Shown here: one piece after another, positions 20,848 through 33,078 of the stretch
How positions within the stretch are numbered: position 1 is the first letter of the stretch
Layout: each line of letters begins with the position of its first letter
The notes under the pieces: generated by a model
Database searches by the model: none
The model's input: only the letters and a program-made list of their open reading frames with translations
Told to the model about the DNA's origin: nothing
Position numbers and translations under genes: made by a program
Assembly: GCA_021495925.1 (NCBI GenBank)
Contig: JAKEKT010000071.1
Coordinates: 62,001 to 126,000, forward strand
Length of the DNA stretch: 64,000 nt
Origin: Diplodia intermedia
Lineage: Eukaryota; Ascomycota; Dothideomycetes; Botryosphaeriales; Botryosphaeriaceae
Direction of reading: 5' to 3'

Positions 20848-23800
20848 TCAGCCGGTGAAGCGGAACCGGGTCGCCTCGAGGCGACCCAAGCCTTCGCGAG
20901 GTGCGACGTTACGGCGGCGGTACGAGTTCGTGAAGTCTTGCAGCAGCATGCGGATTTTGCGGACTTCGTTCGACTGGATGCGCCTGGTTCTCCCATCAGA
21001 AGCACTGTACGTAAATTTCTCAGGAATAAGGGAATAATACTGGTTGATGTTGTTCATCAGCCGCTCCGCCTCTTGCGGGCTGATGGACCCAGGCGGCAGC
21101 ATGCTGACGGTAGTCTTAACCCACCCCGCCACCTCCACAGGCATCAGGTTGAACATCTCAAGCAGAACGCCAGATGCGTCTGGGAAGCAGTCCCGGGGGA
21201 ATGTGTACATCATGCCAGTCATGATACGCTGGGTTAGCTGCTCTCCCTGACCGCTGACCAGGTGCTTGACTGCCGTCTGGATCTCCGGAGGGTTGATACG
21301 AGGCTCGTCCCCCCAGTCCGACGAAGGCGGGTTGTCGGTGCCATAGGCGAGGAAGTCGCGCAGGAAATGCAACGAGGCGATTAGAGGCTCCTCTTTGAGG
21401 AGGGTGAGAGCCGTGGTAGCTGCAGAGAGGATCGAGGGCATGAGCTGAGACGTGACGGACTGCTCAGGGAAAAAGAGGAGGACATCCACGGACAGTCGGA
21501 AGAAGTCTTCGATGACTACACCACAGTTAGATGATCCCCAAACCTCCGAGACGTCATACTTACCATCAGGCAACTGTTCTGGGGGAAGGTCGCTAAGCGC
21601 CCTCAGAAAAGTCGTCGCCTGTTGAGAGTAAAATTGGAAGACGGCCGCGAATGTATTCGAGTCAATACCCTCAACTCCAGGAGCAAATTCCCTCACAATG
21701 GAGTCGGTAGCCCACAGGAAGCAGCCCTGCCTTGACGATGTAAATCCTGAAGCCAGCTTGTCCGCCAGTTGAGGAAGCAGGGGCGCCATGTGAGTGCGGT
21801 AGGAGAGAACCATATAGCGCCAGCAACGGCACACGCGCTCAAGGATCGGCGAAAATGTCGTGAAGTTATCGGAAAGGGTGGCGAAGACTGGGAAAATCTC
21901 CTGACAGTATCTGACGCAAGGGTGAGGTTGAGTAGGAGGGACCTCAGGCTGGACCCATTGAATGAAGATGGTAATGATTTGCAGCTTGTCTGTTGTCTTG
22001 TTCAGTATTTAGTTCAAGTGAGCGCATGGAAAGTAACCTACCAGCAAGAGCGAGCTTGGCCTTGTCATCCGTGGCAGTCTGCGCCATCTCCATAATGGTC
22101 TTGAGAACAGGGTCGCAGTACAGTTTGAGGTAGTCGTAGATGACCTCAGGCGGCTGTTCAGCGAGAACAGACGCAACACCATCTGTCAATTCGTCCTGGC
22201 TGCTCGCAGGAAGTCTGTCGAGCACGCTGGTGTAGAACTGTTGAAGCTGAGGGATATAATCCTTCAGCAGAGGCGCGCAGTCGTTGCAGAAGAACTTGAA
22301 CGACAGAGCTGCAGCGCGAACGACTTCTTTCGATGGGTGGTTGAATGCTGTCATGATGTAGTCCAACTGAGGCTGGAGAGTTTCCGGGTGCTGAGCGGTC
22401 CACAGAGTGTATCGCCCAAGGGCCATGACCGCCTGGAAACGTACCTTCTCCTGGTCCGGGATCTGAACAAGCAGCGGCATCAAGCGTGGGAGCATGATGT
22501 TTTCATCCTGAGGAACCATACGTCCCATAGCCCTCATAGCGAACAGTGGTGCCTCCAACTTTTGCCATTCCGGAACGTGACCAGCCGATGCCTGAGGACC
22601 AAACTTGTTGACCCAATCCTCGATGAGTCCATAGCACTTTTGCAAGCATTCCGTCACCCCGATGACCTCGCAACAGTCCTTGAGCACATCACCCATCTGG
22701 TGCCTGAATTCCCGGAACTTCTCCTCTTGCTCACGGTCACCTTCGAACAGATCCTTCTCGTCGCCAGATTCCGGCTTCGGGTATTCCAGGTGGCCGACCA
22801 TGATATCGACGAGCTTCGAGAAAACAGCCACGAACTCGAGTCTCGCTTGCATGTACTTGTCCAAGGTCAGGTATTGCTTGAGCTCGTACCAAAAGTTGAA
22901 GGTGTGCGAGATGGCGTCCCGTTCCGTGTCCCGCGCAGCGGCCTCTAGCACGGACTCCACCAGGCCTTGGAATTGCTGAGGCAGCCTTGCGATCAGCACA
23001 ACCCACGCCTCGCCCGCCTCTGCGAAAACGCGGGCAATTCCCTTGAACACCTCGGTATCCTCCTCTTCAGCAGCTTGCTCAATCTTGGGCCTCAAAGCCA
23101 TAAGCTTGGGGTAGAGGGTCGAGATGACATTCATGCACTCATCAACATCTCTGGTTTCCCGGATGACTGCGCAGATGCACTCCACAGCAGACTCGAATGG
23201 CTCGTCCTCGGAGAGTCCGTTTAGGACCGTATCCAACAGGGGGGAGTTGACGATATCGTTGATTGCGACCTCACGTGCCCACGATTGAATACAATCCATA
23301 AGCTGAGGGTTCTTCGAGGCCGCGTCTGTGCAAGTTAGTACAGTACTTTCAACAGAAACATAGGTCAAGGAATTTACCGGACGAGCGGGCATACTGGGTC
23401 AGCAGGCCGAGGACTTCCTGCGCGTTATCCTCCAGCAGCTCCTTTGTCCTTTCCTGCAGCTCATCTTCCTATTTTCATCAAGTATTAGACTTTGACTGCG
23501 CTGCGAAACATGGCCGTCGGGGGGCTCGCAACGTGGTGGTTCGGCCGAACGTACAGTGAGATTGATCTTTCGTCCTTCGGTAACTTCTTCCGGCAGGACA
23601 CGCAGGAAGTCCAGGACGCAGGGGATGCTCTGGGGATCGTTGCCGAGCGTCGAAACTACCAGCGGCAAAACATCCTTCCATTCCATCATTTGTATCGCCA
23701 GGTTCGCCAGGCACACGCACAGCTGCATCCTGATGGGCTTGGGGCCGGCGCGGAAGGCAGCAAGCACGCTCAGAAGAGTGTCGCGTAGCGGCGAGAGCGA

Positions 23801-24176
23801 CTCGCGCGGTAGCTGGTGGAGGTCATAGACAATCTGGGCGCATTAGCACGCGCGCGCTCCTGACATGGGGCCTCGGCCGTTCATCCTACCTTTCCCTTGA
23901 GTGTCGTCGCGGCGAACAGCTTGGCCTCCACGGCAGCATCCGGGGACTGCAGTATAGCAAAATTGGTGGTCCATGCCTCCTCCTGGTGACGGGTGGTGTC
24001 AGCGCGGCCGTGAGGCGTGTGGTTGAGCGGCGTTGTCTACTGACCGACTTCTGGAACTGCTCGAGATACTCGTGTGCCTGGGCTTTCTGCGTGCGGTCGA
24101 CGTTGCTCTGCATGGTAGCCAGCGCTGCAAGGACAGGCGCAAAGGCCTGTTGGGCCGCCGCACCGTTGGCAGCCAT
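20848..24176 (-). CDS. MTR10: Importin-beta family receptor Mtr10 (transportin-3/transportin-SR homologue)
   Basis: Nuclear import receptor; the yeast protein imports the mRNA-binding protein Npl3 and takes part in tRNA retrograde transport. Seven exons: 24176-24045, 23982-23890, 23833-23555, 23468-23378, 23325-22042, 21989-21564 and 21515-20848. They give 990 residues, normal for the family (about 960-990). The N-terminus has the importin-beta-like segment ending in AAVEAKLFAATTLKGK. An exportin-1/importin-beta-like domain follows (LPRESLSPLRDTLLSVL), then HEAT-type helices throughout. All six introns are 49-72 bases and phase-consistent. It is divergent from the SmE gene, with 447 bases shared upstream. 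Confidence 0.95.
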
Positions 24177-24623
24177 GGTCGCGGCCTTGGATGGTCGGCG
24201 CAGAGGGGTGGTGACGGAGGTTTGGACAAGCAGGTGGGGCGGACTGAGGGGTGCCGCTACGTAAGGCGCATAGGATCGCAGGACGCGTCGGAGCCGGGCA
24301 GCCTCTTGGAAGCACGCAGGTGGCCGTGGAGGGAGAAAAGGTGTGTTGGTCTGTTTGTCAAGCGCAGGCAAGGTGCATAGTGGAAAAATAATCCAATGTT
24401 GTCGTACGTACTTGCTAGGTGACTGGGGCCCGCCTTCCGCCGCCCGAGGCTTGGCGCAGAGCGCGCTGCGAACGAACAACTTTGGCGACGGCGAGCTCCA
24501 GCGCAGCTACAACCACCGTACATCCCACCTCCACGCTCTGCACCCGCCCACCCTGCGCCACTCGACCGCGACTGCCACTGCACGCCAAGAAACCCACCAG
24601 CTCCTCGCTTCAACACCCTCACA
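24177..24623. other. Bidirectional promoter region MTR10/SmE
   Basis: 447 bases between two divergent housekeeping genes. No TATA box is obvious, as is common for such promoters. Nothing else was recognised. Confidence 0.55.
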
Positions 24624-25030
24624 ATGGCCGGCCGCGGTGGTGGAAACCGAAACAAGGTCCTGTTGCCTCCGATCAACTTCATCTTCAAGCTCTTACAGAC
24701 GCGCGCCACGGTTCAGATCTGGCTCTTCGAGCAGATCGGCATGCGCATTGAGGGCAAGATCCGCGTAAGCAGCTCTAAGTCCTGTCGACCACGCGACACG
24801 ATCTACTAACGTAGTGTAGGGCTTCGATGAGTTCATGAACCTCGTGATCGACGACGCCGTTGAGGTCAAGCTTGCCACGAAGGAGACGCCGGAAGCGCGT
24901 CGCACCCTCGGTACGTTTTGCTACGATGGGCTGCGCGAATGGGATCAAACGGCAGCCTACTGACAGAGCTACAGGCCAAATCCTCCTCAAGGGTGACAAC
25001 GTTTCTCTCATCCAGAGTGTCGATGCGTGA
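24624..25030 (+). CDS. SME1: Small nuclear ribonucleoprotein Sm E
   Basis: Core spliceosomal protein of the heptameric Sm ring on U1, U2, U4 and U5 snRNA. Exons are 24624-24764, 24820-24910 and 24975-25030, giving 95 residues, the normal size. The Sm1 motif runs from IWLFEQIGMRIEGKI to GFDEFMNLVIDDA, and Sm2 is ILLKGDNVSLIQSV. The N-terminal MAGRGGGNRNKVLLPPINF is typical of Sm E. Both introns fall inside the Sm fold and keep phase. The 3' end faces that of the cyclo-ligase gene, with only 126 bases between stop codons, so the 3' UTRs probably overlap. Confidence 0.96.
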
Positions 25031-25156
25031 ATGGGCGACTAGAAAGAATGCACGGGATATCACAAAAGAACGGCATGGGGAAGGCGTCAGGTGCGGCGTA
25101 ACGGGAAAAGGAAGGAATGGTTTGGAGAGCGACAGCTTTATCTCTCCCTCCGAGGA

Positions 25157-26017
25157 CTATGGCATGGACGCGTTAGGCTGGGCCTTGGTGGATCGAAGGA
25201 CCTCCCCATCACCGACCACAAGGGCGTCAAGCCTCCAATCGGTCGCGTCCATAGGTATGGACTGAGCCGGCAGCAGTAGCTGCTCCTTTAATGCGAGTCC
25301 AACTAATTGCTCTGAGTTAGCCATTGCATCTTCGCTGGTGAGATGACGGACTGCGGTCATACCGAGAAAGGGCATGCGGACGCCTGAAGCTTTTCCGCAA
25401 TGTTGTTGGCATCTGTCAAAGAAGAAGTCGTAGAAACCTTTGCCGTGTCCCAGCCTGCCAAGATCGGCGTCAAAAAGCATGCCAGGCACGACAATCAGGT
25501 CCAGCCCGGGCTCTGCGCCATTGGCTGGACGAGTGTCGCCTTCAGAGAGCCCCTGGCCTCCAAAGCTGTTCTGACGGTCTGTGATTGACTCTGCGCTTGG
25601 TGTTGGGATGCCCCATTTATCCGGCTGGAAGCTCTCGAAGTCGCGGAACGAGTGAAGCTCCACCATGTCCATGATGGACTTGGGCCTCAATTCCGGGTGA
25701 GCAGAACGCTGGTAAGTGTACGGAATGAAGACTTTCTTGCCGCTGGCAAGAGCATCCTTGACTATGCCTGCCGTCGAAATCTCTCCAACGGGCATAGACA
25801 AGTAGACGCTGATGCGCCTGGCCGCCTGGTACTCGGGCAAAGACAAAAGCGCACCGACGGCACGAGAAGCTGCGGGGGGCCGTCAGCACAGTGGCAGCAG
25901 GAGAAAGCTCAGCGAAAGTGGCTGACTCTGTTGTGCAACGGCATCCTGCGGCAAGGCGGCCAAGACTTGCTTGATCTGTGTACGCAGCTCCTTCTTGGCC
26001 GCTTGAACAGACGCCAT
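25157..26017 (-). CDS. FAU1: 5-formyltetrahydrofolate cyclo-ligase
   Basis: Converts 5-formyl-THF to 5,10-methenyl-THF using ATP, in one-carbon metabolism. Exons are 26017-25927 and 25869-25157 (57-base intron), giving 267 residues. The N-terminus MASVQAAKKELRTQIKQVL is the usual start helix with the conserved Lys/Arg. YLSMPVGEI and VFIPYTY are the substrate and nucleotide strands. The signature GLGR-type loop LGRLGHGKGFYDFFFDRC is near residue 180. An insertion (about residues 130-155, TDRQNSFGGQGLSEGDTR) lengthens the protein compared with bacterial homologues, as in other fungi. It is divergent from ROT1 over 408 bases. Confidence 0.94.
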
Positions 26018-26425
26018 GTCGGTGAAACGTGCGGGGTGGACGGATAGCGATGGTCCCTGCGAGCGCGGATGCCGACCGCTAAGATTCGGCTGGGTGAAGA
26101 GTCTGCAGCGGCGGGGCCAATGACAAGAAAGTGATCGCCGCCTGATCTGGTCGGGGGATGTTCCGTCGCGGCTCCTACGGTTCCTGCGTGTGGCTGAGAG
26201 ATCTGGGGCAAACCCTTGCTGGAAACGCGCGCGGGCAGGGGAGCGTCCGGGCCCGCCTGGCTCGTATCTCCTGTCCTAGGCCCCGGCCAGCGTCGTCAGC
26301 GCTTGGAGGAACGCTCAAGCTTCATCCACAACACATCTCTCTCCGCGCCCGAGCACTTCTCGCTTCTTGGCTCCCACGCCCACCGAGTCATTCGTTACGC
26401 TCGCCCGCCACCTGCGCCCGCCGCC
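26018..26425. other. Bidirectional promoter region of cyclo-ligase and ROT1
   Basis: 408 bases between divergent ATG codons. No gene and no distinct motif were recognised. Confidence 0.55.
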
Positions 26426-27326
26426 ATGCTGCTGTCCTCTGCCGTCGCACTCGTCGGCGCCACTGTTGTTGTTGCGCAGGGCGTCGCCGACGCCAATATA
26501 TACGGCACTTGGTCGTCCAAGTCAAACAAAACGCTGACCGGGCCGGTGCGTCGCCCTTTTGTGGAGACATGTGGGCTCGATCGACACTGACGCGCATCCG
26601 CATAGGGTTTCTACAACCCAACGAACGACTCGATGCTTGAGCCTGCCTTGCCAGGCATCTCCTACTCCTTCACCTCCGACGGCTTCTGGGAGGAGGCCTT
26701 ATATCGCGCCATCGCGAACCGTGCGTCCTCTCTGAACGCGCGATAGCCAAGGAACCCTATGCTGACGCCTGTTGCAGCCACGGCACCACACTGTCCCAAG
26801 GGGATCATGCAATGGCAGCACGGCACCTTCGAGAAGACCTCTGACGGCAAGCTGCACCTTACGCCCTTCGGAGACGGCAGGCAGCTCCTCTCCGATCCTT
26901 GCAAGTACGACACCGGCGTCTACACAAAATACACCCAGAACGAAACATTCAAGGTATGTATGAGCGTCCTTCATGTGACATGGAATGCGCAGGCATTGAC
27001 TCTCGCCATAGCAATACCTCATCGAGACGGACAAATACCACAACGTCAAGAAACTAACCCTTTATGGTTTCGATGGCACGCCGGTCATACCGCTTTACCT
27101 CGCCTACACTCCCGCGGAGATGCTCCCGACGTCAAGCCTCACAACAGGTGCGAAGGCCACCGCGACCTCCAAGTCGAGCACCAAAATCAAGCGCGCAGAC
27201 GAAGTCTTCACCCCGTTGAAGCGCAGGATGCTTGGCCAGAAACCGGAGCACATCAACGCGGACCGCTGGTGGTGGTTCGGACTGGGCATGACGGCGGTCG
27301 GATCCATCCTCTACTTTTGCTTCTGA
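26426..27326 (+). CDS. ROT1: ER chaperone-like protein Rot1
   Basis: ER membrane protein needed for folding of glycoproteins and for beta-1,6-glucan wall synthesis in yeast. Exons are 26426-26545, 26606-26720, 26778-26953 and 27012-27326, giving 241 residues (yeast Rot1 is about 256). It has a signal peptide (MLLSSAVALVGATVVVAQG) and the family opening IYGTWSSKSNKTLTGPGF. Further conserved blocks are LPGISYSFTSDGFWEEA, CPKGIMQWQHGTF, DGRQLLSDPC and PLYLAYTPAEMLP. A C-terminal membrane anchor (WWWFGLGMTAVGSILYF) follows a basic KRRMLGQK stretch. Splice sites cut inside conserved blocks and restore them exactly, so the model is firm. Confidence 0.95.
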
Positions 27327-27663
27327 GCAACGGTTCACGAACATGACGAGAGATACCACCCTGGCGCACTACGAACAAAGTTCAAGGGGAAAATTATGTT
27401 TATTCGGCAGTTCCAGGCGTTTTCCAAGGCAATGGCATTAGACGAGCGCACGTTTTTTTACGACTTCACTGAGGAAACACAGTCGCCAATTTTATTTTTG
27501 GGGGGCTGTATTCAATTCAGTGATGGAATACTCAACGTAAGATATCCCCAGCCACCTTTGTGTCTTCACTTCGCAATTGTTACGGTCGCGAAGCTATAAT
27601 TCGATGCATTCCATTTCCCGTGCTGTGCATGACGTCATAGCTTGTTTTCTTCGAATACAGTAA
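27327..27663. other. Convergent 3' spacer between ROT1 and the GFA-type gene
   Basis: 337 bases, A/T-richer than the flanking genes. Both 3' UTRs are expected here and no gene is seen. Confidence 0.55.
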
Positions 27664-28373
27664 TCAAATGCTCTTTCCGTCCACCTTCTTAAGCTTCAGA
27701 GAATCCATATCAACACCCTTGAAGGTACGGACCTAGATAGAGCCAAGTCAGTTCTGGCCGATCAAGGAATTGCCAACATTGTGCGACCCGACTGAATCGC
27801 ACTGAGCCACTGCAAACGGCCAACATACTGGGCCAAACGCTAGTCTCTTCACGGATGCCGCTCGCCCAGACCAGTTTGGAGGGAAAGAGAAAGCCCAACA
27901 CACTTACGTTCACAGCCTTCATACCCTCGAAAAACCCCGGCGTGACGGAAGAGATGAACAGAGCCGTGCCGCAATTGGGGCAGAAGAAGTGCTTCACCTT
28001 CTTCTCGTTGAAGCCGTAGTCCTATGTTACGCACGGAGGACGATCAATCAACCGCCACCTAGACGTTTGTTTTCCGCTTGATGAAGGGGAGAAGGTGGGA
28101 AACGACACGAGGTTCATGATATTTTACCTTCATCTGCTCCTCGCCGCTCTCGAAGGTGACCGCGTCGTTGGCGAGGTAGACGAGCAGGTATCCTTTACTG
28201 ACGCAGATGGAACAGTTGCAGCTCGCCACCTCATGCGCTCCCTCTTCGAGCGGCGGAGAGACTTTGGCGGAGAACTTGACGCTGCCGCAGTGGCAGGATG
28301 CGTTGTAGGTTTTGGAGGGGCCATTGGGGTCGGTATTGGCAGTTGGTATCTTAGGAGCTTCGGTGGACGACAT
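27664..28373 (-). CDS. GFA/CENP-V domain protein (glutathione-dependent formaldehyde-activating-like)
   Basis: Small zinc protein of the GFA/CENP-V superfamily; some members join glutathione to formaldehyde, but most fungal paralogues have no proven activity. Exons are 28373-28128, 28021-27908 and 27732-27664, giving 142 residues. Zinc ligands are visible as CHCG (Cys 27, 29), the CNCSIC block (Cys 52, 54, 57) and CPNC (Cys 96, 99). The short last exon encodes VRTFKGVDMDSLKLKKVDG, the usual C-terminal strand, and could be missed by gene callers because its intron (27733-27907) is 175 bases and partly open. Length is normal. Confidence 0.9.
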
Positions 28374-29147
28374 TTCCGTATTGGCAGTGCTGGCGGTGGT
28401 CTGGAGATGGTATGAGATTGAAAAGCGTTGTGCTCTTAAGGAATGCGGATCCTTCCGTAGATAAAGGATCAGCCGTGGGGTAAGGACTAGTCTTGGCGCT
28501 AGGCAGCTGCGTGCACGCGCGTGGTGGCTGGGAAGGAGAGAGTTGAGCCGCGTCTGTAGAGCGTGCTGCCTACAGTTGGTACGTAGTCACAATGCCTTAT
28601 AATGCCCCATGGCCGAGACGGCGTTAGTATCGGGTCGGAAACTGGGCACCATACAACTCCACCTAGGCCCGGGGTAGCCTGGAGACCGCAATGCGGGGCA
28701 GGTCGGAGGGTTCGGCTGGATGGGGCTTGTTGTGGCTTGGTGTAACAGCAAAATGATAGGGCCGGCCTGGCTTGGGGCTTTTCAGCTGCGGGAGGTGACT
28801 CATGTTGCCTCAGCGAGAGCGGAGATCCTTGCCAGATCTGCCGGCCCGATGTGAACCTAGATGGAATCTCACCTTGCCGATATGTTGGTCCAGGAATGCC
28901 TTCCCCGGCCGGGGTATCCATGCCGTCGAGTGCCAAGCCCCAGGAATACTACACTACATATGGGGAAGCAAAAAGTCACTCGAAACTCTGTCCCGACGTG
29001 GCGAGAATTGTCGCTAGTTCGAACCTCACCTTGCCCACGATTGGGATGTGACATGAAAAATTGATTATATGCAACGGAGCGTTTCAACTACAGAGCCCCT
29101 AGACAAGTATCAACAAGAGGCCAGCGTCTTCTAGGCAACCCCCAACT
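28374..29147. other. Intergenic region upstream of the GFA-type gene
   Basis: 774 bases between two minus-strand genes. No credible reading frame was recognised. A GTTCGAAC stretch near 29018 resembles a tRNA T-loop but lacks pairing arms. Confidence 0.5.
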
Positions 29148-31033
29148 TCACTTTTCCTCATCCTCAAGTGCCGCCTCTTTCGAACCCTCGTTTCTCGCTC
29201 TACCCTCTTCCACCCTTGCTCTCTCCATCTCCTTTTCCTCCTTTTTCCGATTAACCTCCTCGGCTTTCACCCTCCTTTTCTCCCTCCAACCTGGCCCCTT
29301 CTTCACCAAGACCCACAAGATGGGACTCGCCGCCAACACGACCAGCGCATGAAAGGTAAAGCACCACCCCCTCCCCATCCGCTTGATCATCAAAATCACC
29401 ACCGCGCTGCCCCCCGCCCCGACCAAACACCTCACCAAATTGTTCGCCGCCGTCGCCGTCGCCGGGCTCAGCGGATAAAAATCCACCAGCATCAAATTCA
29501 ACACATTGAACGTGCCCGTCAGCGTCAGCCCCAGCAGGAAGAACATCACCAGCGGTGCCGCCAGGTGCGTTTCCGCGTCCATGACCCAGCCGTACGCGGT
29601 CAGCGACGCGAGGCCGACGGCGAGTAAAGGAACGGCGACCTCGATGCGCGCGCGCTCGATGGGGAAGTTGCGCAGGTCGTCGCCGCGCTTACGGTCGATG
29701 GGCATGCCGATCCGGGCGGCGGTGCGCCGGTAGTTCCAGTCGAGGAGGCGGCCGTTGACGAGGGGGGCGAGGAGGGCGCCGAAGCCGAAGGGGATGAAGG
29801 AGAGGCCAATTTGGAGGTCGTTGAAGGTGTAGGTAGCGGCGAAGAGGAAGGGGGCACTGGCGGCGACGTTCATGAAGGCGGTGTACTATGTGAAGGGTAT
29901 GTGAGTAAACGTTGGCGGGAAGTCTTGGGTGGAGATGGTGATGGGCTTACGACGAGGGAGTTGTAGATAAGGAGGAGACCGACGTCGGGCTCGCGGAGTA
30001 GCTTCATGGTGTTGAGCGGGTTGGGCCAGCGCAGCTTGCGGGCTCGGGCGAGGCGTTGCTGCGCGATGCGATTGCTCTCCCTTGAGATTGTGCGGGAGAG
30101 TGACTGCTCTTTTTGGGCGGCTTTCCGGACGGAAAGCCAGTTGAGGACGGACATGTTCCATCCCTGAGGCGGGATGGAACCATTGCCGACGACATTTCGT
30201 CCGGTCTCTGGGAAGGTGATTGTGAAGATGACAAGGTAGACGCCCGCCATGATCACCAGGAACCAAAAGATGGCACGCCAGCCCAAAAATTGAGCAAGAA
30301 GCCCACCAATCACTGGCCCTGCTGCAGGCCCGATCATCATGGGGCCTGTCGCCCATCCTAACCATGTGCCCCGCTCAGACACAGTGGCAACGTCTGCTAC
30401 GACGCCGTTTGCCAGAGCTATCATACCACTACTTCCGGTGCTTTGCAAACAACGGAGGACCATGAGAGCAGCATAAGAGTCTTGAAGCGCGATTCCGATG
30501 CAAGCTCCGATGTAGATGATGAATCCGATTATGTACGCTGGCCTCCTCCCAGCCATGTCCGCAAGGTCTCCAAAAACGGTTGGCGCGAGACCCTGGAAGA
30601 TTGAGTATGAAGTGAGAGACAAGTTGATGAGCTCATCGGAGACGTGGAGCTCTGAGCTTAGAGTGTTGAGGGCGGGGTAGTAGATATTTGCCGATAATGG
30701 GGAGAAGAAACCACCCCACGCCACCATGAACACGATGAACAACTTCATCTTCCTTGGGTAGATGGAGTAAACAGGCCCGGATGCAGTTGTGGTGGCTCTT
30801 TCGAGATCTTGCGCATCTGGCTCTTTCGAAGTTGAAGGCCTTCGCGAGGATGTTGGTGAAGCGTGGCTGATGTCCGCTGCGTGCTGTTCACTCTCCAACT
30901 CCCGCGCCTCTCGCAGACCGTGGGCGGCATACTCGTTGTCGGAAGGGGCCGAGATCATTAGCTCATCACGGGCGTTGGTAGCCACCAATGTGCTAGCCGG
31001 TCCAAGTGTCTCCAGCGCGGTTGGTGATGTCAT
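29148..31033 (-). CDS. MFS drug:H+ antiporter, DHA1 family
   Basis: Twelve-helix plasma-membrane exporter, probably of toxic compounds or polyamines. Exons are 31033-29951 and 29885-29148 (65-base intron), giving 606 residues. A hydrophilic N-terminus of about 95 residues is followed by YPRKMKLFIVFMVAWGGFFSP as helix 1. MFS motif A appears as GDLADMAGRRPAY between helices 2 and 3. The antiporter motif C of helix 5 reads GPAAGPVIGG. A long central loop (KAAQKEQSLSRTISRES, possible phosphorylation sites) separates the halves. The C-terminal tail is unusually long and highly charged, with Glu, Lys and Arg clusters ending in EDEEK. It is divergent from UFE1 (435 bases). Confidence 0.92.
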
Positions 31034-31468
31034 GATCCGGGGTCTTCAGAGCGGAAGAGAAGAGTTTGGGGGACGGGAACGGTCACCCACAGCCCAAGAG
31101 AACGGAGAAAAAGCGGAGTGGAGGCATTTCCAGCACAGTGGGAGCACAGGAGCATATGGTGCGGGTGGAGGGGCACTAGTAACTGGCTATCAGTGCTTAA
31201 CCGACATCGGTGGGGACGCGATCGGTGAGGGCAAACGCGGGAAGTGGCGTAATTTGGCGAGGCATGACAGGCGGAAGGCGTCGGCATGGCGAAGCGGCGA
31301 ATAAGCGGTCTCTTGATGAGAGCGAAGGGTGGGTGTCCGGATTCGCTGCTCTGTCGGTAATAGCGCGGATTTAGGCCCGCCCGACGCCAAGCGCGCGAAG
31401 CTCATGCGGCTACGTTGACGTTGACCAGAGCTTCCCCGAGCTGCCACTGCCTCTTGCACAAGCACATC
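31034..31468. other. Divergent promoter region DHA1/UFE1
   Basis: 435 bases between ATG codons. No TATA box is obvious and no gene was recognised. Confidence 0.55.
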
Positions 31469-32641
31469 ATGGACCTCTCTCCGGTTTTCAACGAATCCCT
31501 AAGGCGGCACAATAAGCCGCCCATCGAGCCTCGTGCGTTCGACTTGGACAATGTTGAAGCCTTCATGAAGGAAGCCTACCGCATCGTGAGCCGCCGTGCA
31601 CCGCCGACTTGCTTGTGCTTTCCTGACAGCCGCGCAGAACAAACACATCTCCGAGCTCAACCAGTATCTCCACTCCATACGCCAGTCCTATCTTTCGGCC
31701 GCGCAACCTCCACGCCGGACCCAACTCGCCCGCACCAACTCGTCTTCTTCGATACCACGGCATGAAAAAGAGCGCAAATACCTGACGGATGCGCAGCGCG
31801 AACAGATCGATGCCGAGACCAAGCAGCTGCTTCGCGAGCTGAGCGGTGCGATCAAAAACCTCGCCGACGCAGAAAATGTGCGCCAGTCTGCGGATGAGAC
31901 CATTGCGTTGCGAAAGCGCGCAACGAAAGGGTTGGGAGCGCTTGGAAGATGGGCAGCTGGCGGCGCGATCACGGCGAAGAGCCCAGAGGAGGAGCTTGAG
32001 GAGGCGAAGCAGAACACGATCAAAATACATCGAGACGGTGTCATATGGTTCCTTAGCCAGAAGCTCGGAGACGTCAGCGGCTTCCAGGCTTCAATGATGG
32101 AGATTCGGCTGGAGAGAGAGCGGGAGAAGAGCAAAAGCGTGCTGTACAAGGCGCGTGGAATACCACCGCTAGATGACCTTGGTGGAGGACGCGGGTCCAC
32201 TAGTGGATTCTCTGGCGGAAAAGCAGGAGATATAGACGAGAAGACTGGGCAGCATGTGGAGCAGGAATTGAGCGAGGAGCAGCTCCAGCTATTTGCGGAA
32301 GAGAACCAAGACATGCTCAAGCATTATGAAGACACGCTTGACAAAGTGCGGTATGTACCCATGGTCTCGCAACGCTGTGTCAGGCTAACAAGGGCGTCAG
32401 GACAACCGAGCGGTCCCTCCTCGAAATATCGGAGCTGCAAAGCACGTTGGCCACCAACCTGTTCGAGCAGCAGGCGCAAATCGACCAGCTGGTGCAAGAT
32501 TCGCACCTTACGGCCGAAAACGTGGGCAGCGGCAACAAGGAGCTCAAGAGGGCAACGGAGAGGAAGAGCATAGCGCAGGCCATCTTCTACGCGACGTGCG
32601 CCATGTGCGGGACGCTGGTGGTGTGGGACCTGATCATATAG
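31469..32641 (+). CDS. UFE1: ER t-SNARE Ufe1 / syntaxin-18
   Basis: SNARE for retrograde Golgi-to-ER traffic and ER membrane fusion. Exons are 31469-31585, 31638-32350 and 32401-32641, giving 356 residues. The N-terminus (MDLSPVFNESLRRH...AFMKEAYRI) is the syntaxin-18 N-domain that binds Sly1-type proteins. The middle is helical and charged. The SNARE helix in the last exon includes LLEISELQSTLATNLFEQQ with a central Gln. A C-terminal tail anchor (AIFYATCAMCGTLVVWDLII) ends the protein two residues after the membrane span, as expected for an ER-tail-anchored SNARE. Both introns are 50-52 bases and keep phase. Confidence 0.93.
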
Positions 32642-33078
32642 CTTATCGAATGAGGAGGCGGGGGTTTGCATGTGAAAAGCGTGACTGCGCGAGGCCGCGG
32701 GCTTGGGCGCGCGTGATGTCAATAAGTCCAGCTATCAGTGGCTGCGGAACCTCGGTTTCCGGCCCCTCAGCCAACCCTGACAGACGCAGCTCGCGTGACG
32801 GCTGTTATAAGGCTCGCAAGCCTCCCCAGGGAATTTTAGACGCATGCCACCCGTGCGCTCCACTCCTCCTCGCATCCCTCAGGCCATCCCACTGCCCCAG
32901 AGCTCCCCTTGCTCCGTGCATCCATCAGTCCGAAACCCCAAGCAGTCAGGCGCTGCGGTTCCGCTGGTGTGGCCTGTCCTGTTGTGGAGTAGCTGCGGGC
33001 CGTTCGCTCAATCGATAAGCCGATCCTCCGGGGTATACCTACGAAACGCGGAGAGCTGCCCTACATTAATAGCCCGTC
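32642..33078. other. UFE1 3' flank and aspartate aminotransferase promoter
   Basis: 437 bases. A TTAATAG stretch just before the ATG at 33079 could be a weak core element. No gene is seen. Confidence 0.5.

Noticed and set aside
28995..29045. tRNA-like T-loop (GTTCGAAC)
   Set aside because: No pairing T-arm, acceptor stem or D-arm could be built around it on either strand.
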